NCBI RefSeq assembly: GCF_019749295.1
Contig: NZ_JACWFG010000001.1
Coordinates: 332,604-396,603, forward strand
DNA length: 64,000 nt
Direction: 5' to 3'
Source: Neobacillus niacini
GTDB lineage: Bacteria; Bacillota; Bacilli; Bacillales; Cytobacillaceae
Made by a program: the position numbers and the translations under genes. A model generated the notes under the pieces. It made no database searches. It worked only from the letters and a program-made list of their open reading frames with translations, and was not told the DNA's origin. Shown in pieces: positions 52,315 to 60,962 of this stretch (the stretch's first letter is position 1; every line of letters starts with the position of its first letter).

Positions 52315-53135
52315 TCGGAGGTCTCCTTCCATCCTATATAACTTAACATTCTTCCCGTTTTCCCGTGGTCACGGCGATGTGAAAAGAATTCAGATTGGTG
52401 ACAACTTGAGCATAGTTGTGATGTTTGAATATTTTTTTCCGGGACCCCGGCCTTAAGAAGAATCATTTTATTCAGTTTTCGTAAGTCTAATTCATATTGA
52501 CCTTCATTTATTAAATTATATGGTTTTTTTTCGACATCTACTAGTGTATTTTCTACAAAGTTAATTACATAATCATTAACAATATAACATTTTTCACAAA
52601 TAGACGGACCAATAGTTACAAATATTTGATCGGCTGGTATACCTTCCTCTGCCCATTTCTCTATCATCTTTCTTGCTATTTCATTTACGGTTCCCTTCCA
52701 TCCAGCATGCGCTGCTCCAATCATCCTGTAATTCGGAGAAACAAAGAAAAGAGGGACACAATCTGCATAGCAAAGTGTTAATAAAATCCCCTCTTTATTT
52801 GTATAAAAACCATCTGTCCCTTTAAAAGCATTTTCATAGGAATCGGCCCCATTACCACGGTCAGTTTTCATAACTTTTTTTATTAGGGTATCATGCGTCT
52901 GTTCAGCCCCTACCCAATGCTTCAATGGAAAGTGCAGTAGATTAGCCAGTTTATCCCTATTAGAACAAACAGACTCATGAAGGTCACCAACATGAAAGCC
53001 CATGTTAAGATTTTCAAAAAATCCTGTGCTATTTCCGCCATTTTTGGTTGTAATTCCGGCAACAAGCCCAGGAAATTGATTCATCCAATTTTTTATTGAA
53101 AAATATGATTGATTATCCATTATAAAGGGTTCCAT
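52311..53135 (-). CDS. Multicopper-oxidase-like / PgeF-family protein (YfiH/LACC1; YlmD)
   Basis: A 274-aa member of the YfiH/LACC1 family (DUF152), reported variously as purine nucleoside-processing enzyme, polyphenol oxidase and peptidoglycan editing factor PgeF. Metal-site motifs are visible: [24 protein letters not shown] and [15 protein letters not shown], with an SICEKCYIV segment after them. The ATG at 53135 has AGGT six bases upstream. It is first of ylmD-ylmE-sepF. The precise substrate cannot be decided here. Confidence 0.9.
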   Translation of the reverse strand: MEPFIMDNQSYFSIKNWMNQFPGLVAGITTKNGGNSTGFFENLNMGFHVGDLHESVCSNRDKLANLLHFPLKHWVGAEQTHDTLIKKVMKTDRGNGADSYENAFKGTDGFYTNKEGILLTLCYADCVPLFFVSPNYRMIGAAHAGWKGTVNEIARKMIEKWAEEGIPADQIFVTIGPSICEKCYIVNDYVINFVENTLVDVEKKPYNLINEGQYELDLRKLNKMILLKAGVPEKNIQTSQLCSSCHQSEFFSHRRDHGKTGRMLSYIGWKETSE

Positions 53136-53209
53136 ACTCAAACCTCATTTGTTTTTTTCTAGTTTACCATGAAATGTATAATTGGTCACCGTAATGATGG
53201 CGGTGATAA

Positions 53210-53479
53210 CTATACTTCTAATTCTTCTGCAGCCCTTTCATCGACACTTTTATATCTAACCAATATTACATCTTGACCTATTTTAATAATATTTTTCCAT
53301 GGGATAACAATATCTTCATCCCGGCCAAAAAACCCTAAAACTTTACCGTTACCAGTTACAATAACCGCTTCAATTTTTCCTGTCGATAGATTAATTTCAA
53401 TATCACCAATGTTCCCAAGTTTTTTTCCATCAGATACATTTACCACATCTTTAATCTGAAATTCAGATATTTTAACCAT
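53210..53479 (-). CDS. PRC-barrel protein YlmC/YmxH family
   Basis: An 89-aa PRC-barrel protein of the YlmC/YmxH group typical of spore formers. The core VKISEFQIKDVVNVSDGKKL, GNIGDIEINLSTGKIEAVIV, FGRDEDIVIPWKNIIKIG is close to B. subtilis YlmC; the last ten residues are extra. The function is unknown; members are often near sigG. I chose the ATG at 53479 (GGAG eight bases upstream) over the GTG at 53488. It has its own promoter after the sigG terminator. Confidence 0.88.
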   Translation of the reverse strand: MVKISEFQIKDVVNVSDGKKLGNIGDIEINLSTGKIEAVIVTGNGKVLGFFGRDEDIVIPWKNIIKIGQDVILVRYKSVDERAAEELEV

Positions 53480-53517
53480 ATCGCTCACTCCCGCCTTTTT
53501 TATCCTAATGAAAATAT

Positions 53518-53546
53518 ATGATATGATTGCGCAATTTATCTGTAAA
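53518..53546 (-). promoter_or_regulatory. Candidate ylmC promoter
   Basis: TTTACA (53541-53546), 17 bp, TATCAT (53518-53523) on the minus strand, 39 bp upstream of the ylmC start and downstream of the sigG terminator. Confidence 0.6.
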
Positions 53547-53559
53547 AGACAGAAAAAAT

Positions 53560-53582
53560 AAAGCTGCCGTGTGGGCAGCTTT
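53560..53582 (-). terminator. sigG terminator
   Basis: AAAGCTGCC/GGCAGCTTT with a 5-nt loop. On the minus strand it is followed by ATTTTTTC. It overlaps the last bases of the sigG stop codon. Confidence 0.9.
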
Positions 53583-54360
53583 AACTTTGGATATTTTTAT
53601 TCATTTGTTTAATTGCCGCTTTTTCTAACCTTGAAACCTGAGCTTGGGAAATTCCAATTTCATCGGCCACTTCCATTTGTGTTTTACCTTGGAAGAAGCG
53701 TTTTCTTAGAATTAACTTTTCACGCTCATTTAAGCGCCGCATACCCTCTTTTAATGCGATTTCTTCAATCCAGTTGATATCTTTATTTCGTTCATCGCTT
53801 AATTGGTCCATCACATAGATAGGATCTCCACCATCATTATAGATGGGCTCGAACAGGGATACTGGGTCTTGAATAGCGTCTAGCGCAAAGACTATTTCTT
53901 CGTGAGGGACTTCTAATACTTTTGCAATCTCCTCAGCTGTTGGTTCACGTGAAGTTTCACTCATTAATCGTTCCCTTACTTGAAGAGCCTTATAGGCGAT
54001 ATCTCTTAAGGACCTCGACACGCGAATAGGATTGTTATCGCGCAGGTACCTGCGTATTTCGCCAATAATCATTGGTACGGCATAAGTGGAAAACTTTACG
54101 TTTTGACTTAAATCAAAGTTATCAATCGATTTCATAAGTCCAATACAGCCAACCTGAAACAGATCATCAACAAACTCGCCTCGGTTGTTAAACCGCTGTA
54201 TTACACTTAATACGAGTCGTAAATTTCCGTTAACGAGTTTTTCTCGTGCTGTAATATCGCCCTCTTGCATTTGCCTGAAGAGTAATCTCATTTCTTCATT
54301 TTTTAATACAGGAAGTTTTGATGTATCTACGCCACAAATTTCAACTTTATTTCGAGTCAA
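53581..54360 (-). CDS. sigG: Late forespore RNA polymerase sigma factor SigG
   Basis: Directs forespore transcription after engulfment. The 259-aa sigma-70-family protein opens TRNKVEICGVDTSKLPVL, has region 2 (GNLRLVLSVIQRFNNRGEFV, DLFQVGCIGLMKSIDNFDL, FSTYAVPMIIGEIRRYL) and region 4 (ALKEGMRRLNEREKLILRKR, GKTQMEVADEIGISQAQVSRLE). The start is TTG at 54360 behind GGAGG, as the family N-terminus requires; the longer frame to 54453 was rejected. It is downstream of sigE but has its own promoter candidate. Confidence 0.97.
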   Translation of the reverse strand: MTRNKVEICGVDTSKLPVLKNEEMRLLFRQMQEGDITAREKLVNGNLRLVLSVIQRFNNRGEFVDDLFQVGCIGLMKSIDNFDLSQNVKFSTYAVPMIIGEIRRYLRDNNPIRVSRSLRDIAYKALQVRERLMSETSREPTAEEIAKVLEVPHEEIVFALDAIQDPVSLFEPIYNDGGDPIYVMDQLSDERNKDINWIEEIALKEGMRRLNEREKLILRKRFFQGKTQMEVADEIGISQAQVSRLEKAAIKQMNKNIQS

Positions 54361-54398
54361 TCCCTTTTCCCTCCTCATAGGAGTTGCTGTACAAAAAA

Positions 54399-54427
54399 CA
54401 GTATTTCCTTGAGAAGGAAAAATATGC
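54399..54427 (-). promoter_or_regulatory. Candidate SigF/SigG-type promoter of sigG
   Basis: On the minus strand: -35 GCATA (54423-54427) fits GYWTA, and -10 GGAAATACTG (54399-54408) fits the SigF consensus GGNRANAHTR at every position. The spacer is one or two bases shorter than the average I remember. Location 39 bp upstream of the TTG start agrees with known forespore control of sigG. Confidence 0.6.
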
Positions 54428-54491
54428 ACTTGTACTTTCTGAGGGATTGCCATGAAAATGTCAAAAATACGATTAACTCTCTAGTTTCAAC

Positions 54492-54535
54492 GGCCTAATC
54501 ACATGAAAAAAATTCTTTTTTTGTGATATTAGACC
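54492..54535 (-). terminator. Hairpin at the sigE-sigG junction
   Basis: Arms GGTCTAATATCACA and TGTGATTAGGCC pair (one G-U, two-base bulge) around an A/T-rich loop containing runs of A and T. The stem includes the sigE stop codon. No clean U-run follows, so it may attenuate rather than end sigE transcripts. Confidence 0.5.
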
Positions 54536-55248
54536 ATCTTGTTAAATTCTTTTCGTAATCTTTTAATTATTCTTTTTTCAAGCCTGGAAATATACGATTG
54601 AGAAATACCAAGCATATCAGCTACATCCTTCTGCGTTTTTTCTTCTCCATTCGTCAGACCGAATCGAAGCTCCATGATTTGCTTTTCCCTATCTGATAAT
54701 TGGTGAAGCGCCTTTGTTAATAGTTTTCTGTCAACATTCGCTTCTAAATCCTTCGTAATAATATCATCATCTGTCCCCAAAACATCGGATAATAATAATT
54801 CATTCCCGTCCCAATCAATATTTAATGGTTCATCAAAGGAAACTTCAGACCTTATTTTGTTATTTCTACGCAAGTACATAAGAATTTCATTTTCAATACA
54901 ACGGGATGCATATGTAGCCAGCTTAATTTTTTTCTCAGGATTAAAAGTGTTAACTGCTTTAATTAAGCCAATGGTACCAATACTAATTAAGTCCTCAATA
55001 TTAATTCCGGTATTCTCAAATTTTCTAGCGATATATACAACAAGTCTTAGATTTCGCTCAATTAATATTGATCTAGCGGCCTTATCACCGCCTGGAAGCT
55101 TATTTAAAAGCAGTTCTTCTTCATCTTTACTTAAAGGAGGCGGTAAGGCTTCGCTGCCGCCAATATAATAAACTTCATCACTTTTAATTCCTAATTTGAT
55201 TAGTATCTTATACCAGTAGTAGGATAAGCGAAGTCTCCATTTTTTCAC
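54529..55248 (-). CDS. sigE: Early mother-cell sigma factor precursor pro-SigE
   Basis: Controls early mother-cell gene expression after proteolytic activation by SpoIIGA. The 239-aa precursor has the N-terminal pro-sequence (about 27 residues, [20 protein letters not shown], amphipathic and membrane-associated), region 2 ([39 protein letters not shown]) and region 4 ([38 protein letters not shown]). It is cotranscribed with spoIIGA 45 bp upstream. All regions are intact. Confidence 0.98.
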   Translation of the reverse strand: MKKWRLRLSYYWYKILIKLGIKSDEVYYIGGSEALPPPLSKDEEELLLNKLPGGDKAARSILIERNLRLVVYIARKFENTGINIEDLISIGTIGLIKAVNTFNPEKKIKLATYASRCIENEILMYLRRNNKIRSEVSFDEPLNIDWDGNELLLSDVLGTDDDIITKDLEANVDRKLLTKALHQLSDREKQIMELRFGLTNGEEKTQKDVADMLGISQSYISRLEKRIIKRLRKEFNKMV

Positions 55249-55293
55249 GCAAGTTCCTCCTTCTAAAATAGGTTTTCTACGAGTATAGTATTA

Positions 55294-56232
55294 TTAGCTT
55301 ACTTTCACTGAATCATCATGCTGCTTAGGTCCGGTGAGCATTTTAGGATGTACAATGCATTGGAAGGCATCATCAGCAGATAATTGCTGCATCGTAAACG
55401 ACACAAGACCTTTTTCGCATAAATAACTCTCATCCTTTAAATCAATTAATATCGAGTCAGGCTTAACAGCAACGATGAGCTGATGCTCTTGTCCCACCAC
55501 CCGGCATGGAACTATCCTGAGCCTGTTCTGCCATTCAACCGGAATTTCCTCATTTCCAAGAATCAGAGATTCAGGATCTGCTGCCATTTTTTTTACCGGT
55601 TCGGCCATCCCTTCTAAGATATTCTTAATACAAACAAACATAACTGGAAGTTTGGTTATTGGATCATAAAGCTGGTTTCCACTGTCGACAAGCCCTTTAA
55701 ATGTATAAGAATCACCATTTATTTTTATTGTTACATTAACAATCTGATCAAACTGGATTTTGGTCATTTCCATACCCTCAATATTCCTCTTTGAGAAATG
55801 CCAAGCGATTGGGAAACCTAACATAACAAAAAGCCAGCTAATGGGATCACCAAACCCTGTAACATTAGCAATCACTACTTTTGTTGACATTTCTGCGTCA
55901 AATTGAACGAAATAATGAGCTCCGATTAATGCTCCTCCAATTAGAAAGGTCGTGACATAAAGAGTCATTAATGCCTTAATGAAAAATGATAATCGTTTAT
56001 ATCCAAATACCACCAAAACCATTACTACAGAAAATAAAAGCTTAGATATCGGATGGCTTGAATAGGCATGTAATGGAGTAAACGAAAATAATATGATCAA
56101 TGAACCAATAAATCCGCCTGCAATTAACCTCCAAATCTTTATTTTTCTTTTTAAAAAAATGGCTGATAGATACAGGAGAAGGCTATCAAATAACAGATTA
56201 AGAGCCCAAATAACATCTAAATAGACAGACAA
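55294..56232 (-). CDS. spoIIGA: Sporulation sigma-E factor processing peptidase SpoIIGA
   Basis: Membrane aspartyl protease that cleaves pro-SigE when triggered by forespore SpoIIR. The 312-aa protein has five hydrophobic helices in the first 150 residues (VYLDVIWALNLLFDSLLLYL at the start) and a cytoplasmic protease domain with the active Asp in FKGLVDSGNQLYDP near residue 185. The C-terminus has IVHPKMLTG. I chose the TTG at 56232 because it aligns with the family start MxxYLDVIW; a GTG at 56259 would add nine residues. Confidence 0.93.
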   Translation of the reverse strand: MSVYLDVIWALNLLFDSLLLYLSAIFLKRKIKIWRLIAGGFIGSLIILFSFTPLHAYSSHPISKLLFSVVMVLVVFGYKRLSFFIKALMTLYVTTFLIGGALIGAHYFVQFDAEMSTKVVIANVTGFGDPISWLFVMLGFPIAWHFSKRNIEGMEMTKIQFDQIVNVTIKINGDSYTFKGLVDSGNQLYDPITKLPVMFVCIKNILEGMAEPVKKMAADPESLILGNEEIPVEWQNRLRIVPCRVVGQEHQLIVAVKPDSILIDLKDESYLCEKGLVSFTMQQLSADDAFQCIVHPKMLTGPKQHDDSVKVS

Positions 56233-56332
56233 CCAAGCCTTACCCCCTTTTAATGTCACAAGCTATTAGAAGCTTTATGGATATACATAAGGGTGTCTTA
56301 CCTCTTTATTTCTATTATTCTGTTTAGGAAAA

Positions 56333-56420
56333 AGTATAACCTACTTTGAGGGCTGAAGTGTGTCACTTTGTGTAATCAAATAAACAGAAATTTTCACTAT
56401 AAACAACGTATTTTGTCTAA
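56333..56420 (-). promoter_or_regulatory. spoIIG-type promoter with Spo0A-box-like sites
   Basis: On the minus strand: GTGACA (56361-56366) and TATACT (56333-56338) are 22 bp apart, the unusual spacing of the Spo0A-activated SigA promoter spoIIG. TTTGTGTAA (56367-56375, 7 of 9 to TTTGTCGAA) abuts the -35, and TTTGTCTAA (56412-56420, 8 of 9) lies near -90 from the expected start. The pattern matches what is known for B. subtilis spoIIG. Confidence 0.75.
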
Positions 56421-56434
56421 TTTCATTTTTAGCT

Positions 56435-56463
56435 AGGCTGTGTTAATTTTGTCTGCACAGCCT
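56435..56463. repeat. Short inverted repeat sharing ends with the 12655 element
   Basis: AGGCTGTG and CACAGCCT surround a 13-bp centre. The first 12 bases (AGGCTGTGTTAA) are identical to the start of the 184-bp element at 12655-12838. It may be a minimal or deleted copy, or simply a hairpin. It lies between the ftsZ terminator and the spoIIG promoter. Confidence 0.5.
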
Positions 56464-56470
56464 AACAAAA

Positions 56471-56498
56471 AAGGCATAGCCCATTTGGACCATGCCTT
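56471..56498 (-). terminator. ftsZ terminator
   Basis: AAGGCAT/ATGCCTT stem, extended by GG/CC pairs, with a short loop. On the minus strand it is followed by TTTTTTG. It lies 8 bp after the ftsZ stop. Confidence 0.9.
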
Positions 56499-56506
56499 CT
56501 TTAATA

Positions 56507-57643
56507 TTATCTTCTACGGTTTCTGTTTCGCAGGAATGTTGGAATGTCTAGTGTTTCTTCTTGTGGTGCATTGTTAGTACGAACAGGTTCTTGTGGAGCT
56601 TCTTCACGTTTTTGCTCTCTCTTGATCGTATTCATTTGTGGCTTAGCCGCTTGACCAAAAGCTGGGCGTGTTGTTTTTGGCTGGATAACTTCTTCATTAA
56701 AACCAGTTGCAATAACAGTAACAATGATTTCATCTTTATGATTTTCATTAATTACTGATCCAAAAATCATGTTTACTTCTTGATCAGAGGCTGTAGCCAC
56801 AATATCAGCAGCTTCTTGAACTTCATATAAGCTCAAGTTACTGCCGCCGGTAATATTCATTAGAACTCCTTGTGCACCATCAATAGACGTTTCTAGCAAC
56901 GGAGAACTAATTGCTTTCTTCGCTGCTTCAGTTGCACGATTTTCTCCGGTCGCCATTCCAATTCCCATTAACGCAGATCCTTTGTTCGACATAATGGTTT
57001 TAACGTCTGCAAAGTCCAAGTTAATAAGTCCAGGAACTGCGATTAAATCTGAAATACCCTGAACACCTTGGCGGAGTACATTATCCGCTTCACGGAAAGC
57101 TTCAAGCATTGGAGTACTTTTATCTACAATCTCTAACAGGCGGTCATTCGGGATAACAATCAAAGTATCTACTGCCTCTTTCATTGCACCGATTCCACCT
57201 GCAGCTTGATTCGAACGTTTTTTACCTTCGAATGTAAACGGACGTGTTACAACACCGACCGTCAAAGCGCCTAAATCACGGGCAATTTGAGCAATAACAG
57301 GCGCCGCACCAGTACCCGTTCCACCGCCCATACCAGCAGTTACAAACACCATATCCGCTCCACGCAGTGCGTCTTCTAATTGCTCTTTACTCTCTTCTGC
57401 TGCTTTCTTACCAACTTCAGGATTTGCACCCGCTCCAAGGCCTCTGGTTAACTTTGAACCAATTTGCATTTTAACTTCTGCTTTTGATAGATTTAAAGCT
57501 TGTGCATCGGTATTAACTGCGATAAACTCTACTCCTTGAACACCATGTTCGATCATTCGGTTTACTGCGTTATTTCCTCCGCCGCCAACCCCAATAACTT
57601 TTATAGTAGCAAGAGAATCTAAATTTGTATCAAACTCTAACAT
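56507..57643 (-). CDS. ftsZ: Cell division GTPase FtsZ
   Basis: Tubulin-like protein forming the Z-ring. The 378-aa sequence has [21 protein letters not shown], the tubulin signature [13 protein letters not shown] near residue 104, T7 loop [11 protein letters not shown] with the catalytic Asp, and the C-terminal interaction peptide [11 protein letters not shown] after a flexible linker. GGAGG precedes the ATG. It follows ftsA by 41 bp in the ftsAZ operon and is ended by a strong terminator. No bpr-like gene lies downstream. Confidence 0.98.
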   Translation of the reverse strand: MLEFDTNLDSLATIKVIGVGGGGNNAVNRMIEHGVQGVEFIAVNTDAQALNLSKAEVKMQIGSKLTRGLGAGANPEVGKKAAEESKEQLEDALRGADMVFVTAGMGGGTGTGAAPVIAQIARDLGALTVGVVTRPFTFEGKKRSNQAAGGIGAMKEAVDTLIVIPNDRLLEIVDKSTPMLEAFREADNVLRQGVQGISDLIAVPGLINLDFADVKTIMSNKGSALMGIGMATGENRATEAAKKAISSPLLETSIDGAQGVLMNITGGSNLSLYEVQEAADIVATASDQEVNMIFGSVINENHKDEIIVTVIATGFNEEVIQPKTTRPAFGQAAKPQMNTIKREQKREEAPQEPVRTNNAPQEETLDIPTFLRNRNRRR

Positions 57644-57684
57644 GACAAATCCTCCTAATTCGTCGATATTCCTTTTCGTATTGC

Positions 57685-58974
57685 CTATTCGAAAAAGAGA
57701 CCAAGGAATTTTTTTACTTTTGATGACATCTTATCTTCCGGATGTTTTTCTGGTTTTGCTTTTGGTTGTTGTTGTTGTTGTTTTTGAACTTTCTTCTCGA
57801 TTGGTTCAGAAACAGGAGCTGAAGCGACGAAGGTCCCGCCTGGTAATCTAGCATTCTTGTATGCATATTTGATTAAACCAACCGCAGTTGTATATTGAGG
57901 TTCTCTCACTCCAATATAGTTGGGAACGGCTTTGCGAACTGGGCTTTGGAAAATTGATTGTGCTAGTTCCAATATACCAAGCATATTTGCAGTACCACCT
58001 GTAAAAACAAATCCTCCAGGTAAATCATTTATACCTAATCGTTTTAGTTCATGAGCAATCAATTCAAAGATTTCTTCCATTCTAGCCTCTATAATTTCAG
58101 ATACATATAATTGATTAAATTGCTGGTGCTGATCACTTCCGATAATAGGAACACTAAAGAATTCATCCTCAGATGCATCATCGTAAAAAGCATGTCCATA
58201 TTTTACTTTGATTTTTTCAGCATCTTCGGTAGAAGTGTGTAATACTTTTGATAAGTCATTGGTAATTAGATCTCCACCGACAGGAATTACACTTGTTGCA
58301 GCCAAGTATCCTTGTTCGAAATAGGCTATGGTTGTAGAACCGCCGCCTAAATCAACTAATGCTACACCTAAATTCTTCTCATCCTTTGACAATGCATAAT
58401 CTCCAGCTGCAAGCGGCTGTAGAATAATGTCAGTAATCTCTAATCCAGCACGTTCTACACAGCGCAGTGTATTTGTAATAATTGCATTTGATCCAGTGAT
58501 AAGTGTCCCTTCTACTTCTAAACGAACACCAATCATGCCACATGGATTATTAATTTCATCCTTGCCATCAAGGATAAATTGTTTTCGTATTACTCCTATA
58601 ATCTCTCTATCCTGAGGAATAGAAACAACTTGAGCCTCTTCTATTACACGTCTAACATCATCATTTGTAATTTCACGGTTTTGACTAGAAACTCCTACAA
58701 TTCCACGGCATGGTTCAAGAGCGACCTGATTGCCAGAAATACCTACAATCACTTGTCGTATTTCCATACCAATCATTCTCTCTGCTTCTTCAATCGCGCG
58801 TTTAATAGAATGAACGGTATCATTGATGTCAATGATAGACCCCTTACGCAAACCTTCCGATTTTACATTTCCAACACCAATTATATTGATCGAGTCATTG
58901 ACAATTTCACCGATGATTACTTTTACACTGGATGTACCGATGTCAAGACTAACATATATCTCATTGCTGTTCAT
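57685..58974 (-). CDS. ftsA: Cell division protein FtsA
   Basis: Actin-like membrane tether for FtsZ. The 429-aa protein begins [22 protein letters not shown] (phosphate 1 motif), has the phosphate 2 motif [17 protein letters not shown] near residue 205, [12 protein letters not shown], and the C-terminal amphipathic membrane helix [11 protein letters not shown] after a Gln-rich linker. The ATG at 58974 is behind AAGGAGGTG; the frame to 59025 was rejected. Candidate SigH and SigA promoters lie in the 127-bp gap upstream. Confidence 0.97.
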   Translation of the reverse strand: MNSNEIYVSLDIGTSSVKVIIGEIVNDSINIIGVGNVKSEGLRKGSIIDINDTVHSIKRAIEEAERMIGMEIRQVIVGISGNQVALEPCRGIVGVSSQNREITNDDVRRVIEEAQVVSIPQDREIIGVIRKQFILDGKDEINNPCGMIGVRLEVEGTLITGSNAIITNTLRCVERAGLEITDIILQPLAAGDYALSKDEKNLGVALVDLGGGSTTIAYFEQGYLAATSVIPVGGDLITNDLSKVLHTSTEDAEKIKVKYGHAFYDDASEDEFFSVPIIGSDQHQQFNQLYVSEIIEARMEEIFELIAHELKRLGINDLPGGFVFTGGTANMLGILELAQSIFQSPVRKAVPNYIGVREPQYTTAVGLIKYAYKNARLPGGTFVASAPVSEPIEKKVQKQQQQQPKAKPEKHPEDKMSSKVKKFLGLFFE

Positions 58975-59049
58975 TCTTTGGCACCTCCTTAGCATTCCTT
59001 CAATCGAACAACATTTATATTTCACAAGATATAACTAAAAGATTTCATA

Positions 59050-59093
59050 CCTATATCTTATAAAATTATTCGTCACAACTAAATAATTCCCTT
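59050..59093 (-). promoter_or_regulatory. Overlapping candidate SigH and SigA promoters of ftsAZ
   Basis: On the minus strand, SigH type: AAGGGAATT (59085-59093) and GACGAATAA (59066-59074, full match to RNNGAATWW), 10 bp apart. SigA type: TTGTGA (59073-59078), 17 bp, TATAGG (59050-59055). B. subtilis ftsAZ is known to have both kinds of promoter. The SigH spacer is about one base short. Confidence 0.5.
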
Positions 59094-59101
59094 TAAAAAA
59101 T

Positions 59102-59464
59102 TCAATTTTTTTCTAACTTTTCTTTGTTTGTTGACCATTTTGTCAATAATATTCGTCTTATTACAGCAATATTTTGAAATAAGCGAACACCAAAAGCAAA
59201 AACAGCGGCTAAATATAAGTCTACACCAAGATGAACGCCTAGAAAAGCTAAACTTGCAGCAAGTATTATATTAAAAAAGAATCCAGAAACAAACACTTTT
59301 TCATCATAAATATTTTGCAAATGTGCTCGTATTCCTCCAAATAACGTATCAAGAGCTGCAAGTACGGCAATTGATAGATAATTAGAGTATTCTTCAGGAA
59401 TCCTTATATCAGTTAATAGACCTAGTAATATACCAGCAATTAATCCTAATATCGGCAGCCACAT
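59102..59464 (-). CDS. sbp: Small basic membrane protein Sbp (DUF1290)
   Basis: A 120-aa membrane protein between ylxX and ftsA. It has three to four hydrophobic helices and the highly conserved DIRIPEEYSNYLSIAVLAAL, LFGGIRAHLQNIYDEKVFVS and GVRLFQNIAVIRR segments; the C-terminus is Lys-rich. The function is unknown, though its fixed place before ftsA in spore formers suggests an envelope or division role. The ATG overlaps the ylxX stop (TAATG), with SD GGAGGG. Confidence 0.92.
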   Translation of the reverse strand: MWLPILGLIAGILLGLLTDIRIPEEYSNYLSIAVLAALDTLFGGIRAHLQNIYDEKVFVSGFFFNIILAASLAFLGVHLGVDLYLAAVFAFGVRLFQNIAVIRRILLTKWSTNKEKLEKN

Positions 59465-60210
59465 TATGTATTCCCTCCTTCATCCGCCTTCAATGACTCT
59501 AAATATCGAATCCGGATAGGATTATCATAAGCGGGAATGGTAACTTCAGGATTTGGTTCTGAAATGGTAAGCTTAAGGTTTTCGGTAAAGAATTCCTCTG
59601 TTGCTTTGGAAGCTTTTATCCGATTGTACAATTTTTCAGCTGTTGCAATATTATCGACACCAACCTTGACTTCAATTGGCAGGCTTGACAATGCGTGGCC
59701 ATCAATTTTAGTTTCATTGTTAATATCTCTAATAACAGTAGTATTAATGATTCTTTGACCATCAACGGAAATGTATTTAGCATCATACATATTTAATTCA
59801 TTCAATAACCGTTTGAGCAATTCAGGTGACACTGCCTTTGATACGGATGCTCCTATTTGGATTTCCTCTAGTATAGGGGAAATTTTCAATGTTACCCCTG
59901 GAACAAGCATTTCCGTTAAGCCTGCCTCAAATTCTAATTCTTCGATGGTATCTCGTAATGCTTGTTCTTTACTTTGTTTCTGCTTTGATTCATAAGCAAG
60001 TAATTTTTCTTCAATAGAACGAATCTCACTTATTAACTCAGATTGCAGTTCCTTTTCTTGAAGCAATGCCTCCCGGAGCTGCCATAAATCACGAGTATCG
60101 CGTTCAACCGGTTCCTTAATAGATTGAAACTGAATAGCAATCATAAAACCAATAACGGTGGATATAGCAATGAAACTAAAGTTTTTTTTATGCTTGTCCA
60201 CTTTTTTCAC
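59464..60210 (-). CDS. DUF881 family protein YlxX
   Basis: A 248-aa protein with one N-terminal transmembrane helix (about residues 10-28), a coiled coil (about 35-85, rich in Glu/Gln/Lys) and an extracytoplasmic DUF881 domain with KYISVDGQRIINTTVI and IEVKVGVDNIATAEKLYNRI. The start is uncertain: GTG at 60210 or a second GTG three codons in, which has better AAGGTG spacing. It is paralogous to YlxW next to it. The family function is unknown; the dcw location implies envelope or division. Confidence 0.88.
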   Translation of the reverse strand: MKKVDKHKKNFSFIAISTVIGFMIAIQFQSIKEPVERDTRDLWQLREALLQEKELQSELISEIRSIEEKLLAYESKQKQSKEQALRDTIEELEFEAGLTEMLVPGVTLKISPILEEIQIGASVSKAVSPELLKRLLNELNMYDAKYISVDGQRIINTTVIRDINNETKIDGHALSSLPIEVKVGVDNIATAEKLYNRIKASKATEEFFTENLKLTISEPNPEVTIPAYDNPIRIRYLESLKADEGGNT

Positions 60211-60254
60211 CTTACCTTTTACTATTATCTAAACGTGGACATATTCGAATTTTT

Positions 60255-60962
60255 TTATGAATTTCCTAAAATAGGATTTAGGATAATTTCGTTCTTTTTT
60301 TCAAGAGTAAAAACAATATTATCATTTACAAGTTGATCTTTTACACCGCCAGTAAGATTTAAGGCAGAGGTTAATACCTCAGGGTCACCAATTGCTGTGA
60401 TGACAAATGGAGCTGGATGTTGAATACCGTCAATTGTAATAACAGGTCCGTTACATAGAATATAAGACTGACTTGTTAACCTCTGACCATTAATTGCAAT
60501 CGCGGCAGCACCTGAGATATATAGTTCATTAATCACTTTAAAGACATGGTACTCATGTACAAGATAGTTATTAACATTTTCTTCCTTTGGATCGTACGCC
60601 CCATCAGATAACTGAACCATTACACCTTGCCCCTTAACCTTAACTTTACCTAAAAACATCCGGTATTTTTCTGCGTCTTCAGCAAGGGTCACATATGCTT
60701 CAGCTTCTTTTGAAAGAGCCTTTTCGTTTTCTAGTACCTTTTCTTGCTTTTTGTTTAATTCCTTTTGCAGCTTCCGGTTTAATTCTTCAACTTCGATTAG
60801 TTGATTTCTGAGGTCTATGGTTTTTTCCCATTGTTTACTTGTCAAATTTTTGTCTTTTTGATTAATTTCTTTTTGGGTAAAATGGTAGGAAAATGCAATC
60901 ATAAACCCAAGAACAAGGCATACAAGGGATAAAATTACGTGCTTACCCTTCACCTTTATCAT
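60255..60962 (-). CDS. DUF881 family protein YlxW
   Basis: A 235-aa protein with a single N-terminal transmembrane segment (VILSLVCLVLGFMIAFSYHF), a Lys/Glu coiled coil (about residues 35-85) and an extracytoplasmic DUF881 domain containing AAAIAINGQRLTSQSYILCN, a match to the corresponding motif of YlxX. The ATG at 60962 overlaps divIB by 20 bp; its SD is weak. The function is unknown. It is part of divIB-ylxW-ylxX-sbp, as in B. subtilis. Confidence 0.88.
   Translation of the reverse strand: MIKVKGKHVILSLVCLVLGFMIAFSYHFTQKEINQKDKNLTSKQWEKTIDLRNQLIEVEELNRKLQKELNKKQEKVLENEKALSKEAEAYVTLAEDAEKYRMFLGKVKVKGQGVMVQLSDGAYDPKEENVNNYLVHEYHVFKVINELYISGAAAIAINGQRLTSQSYILCNGPVITIDGIQHPAPFVITAIGDPEVLTSALNLTGGVKDQLVNDNIVFTLEKKNEIILNPILGNS

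Noticed and set aside
54361..54453. N-terminal extension of sigG
   Set aside because: These bases contain the SigF/SigG-like promoter and the SD; SigG proteins start at the TRNKVEICG region.
54492..54535. Strong sigE terminator
   Set aside because: The stem is clear but lacks a following U-run and has a large A/T loop; kept only as a possible attenuating hairpin.
58579..58992. 137-codon plus-strand frame opposite ftsA
   Set aside because: Antisense to conserved ftsA, with Asn/Tyr/Ser-rich nonsense composition and no initiation signals.
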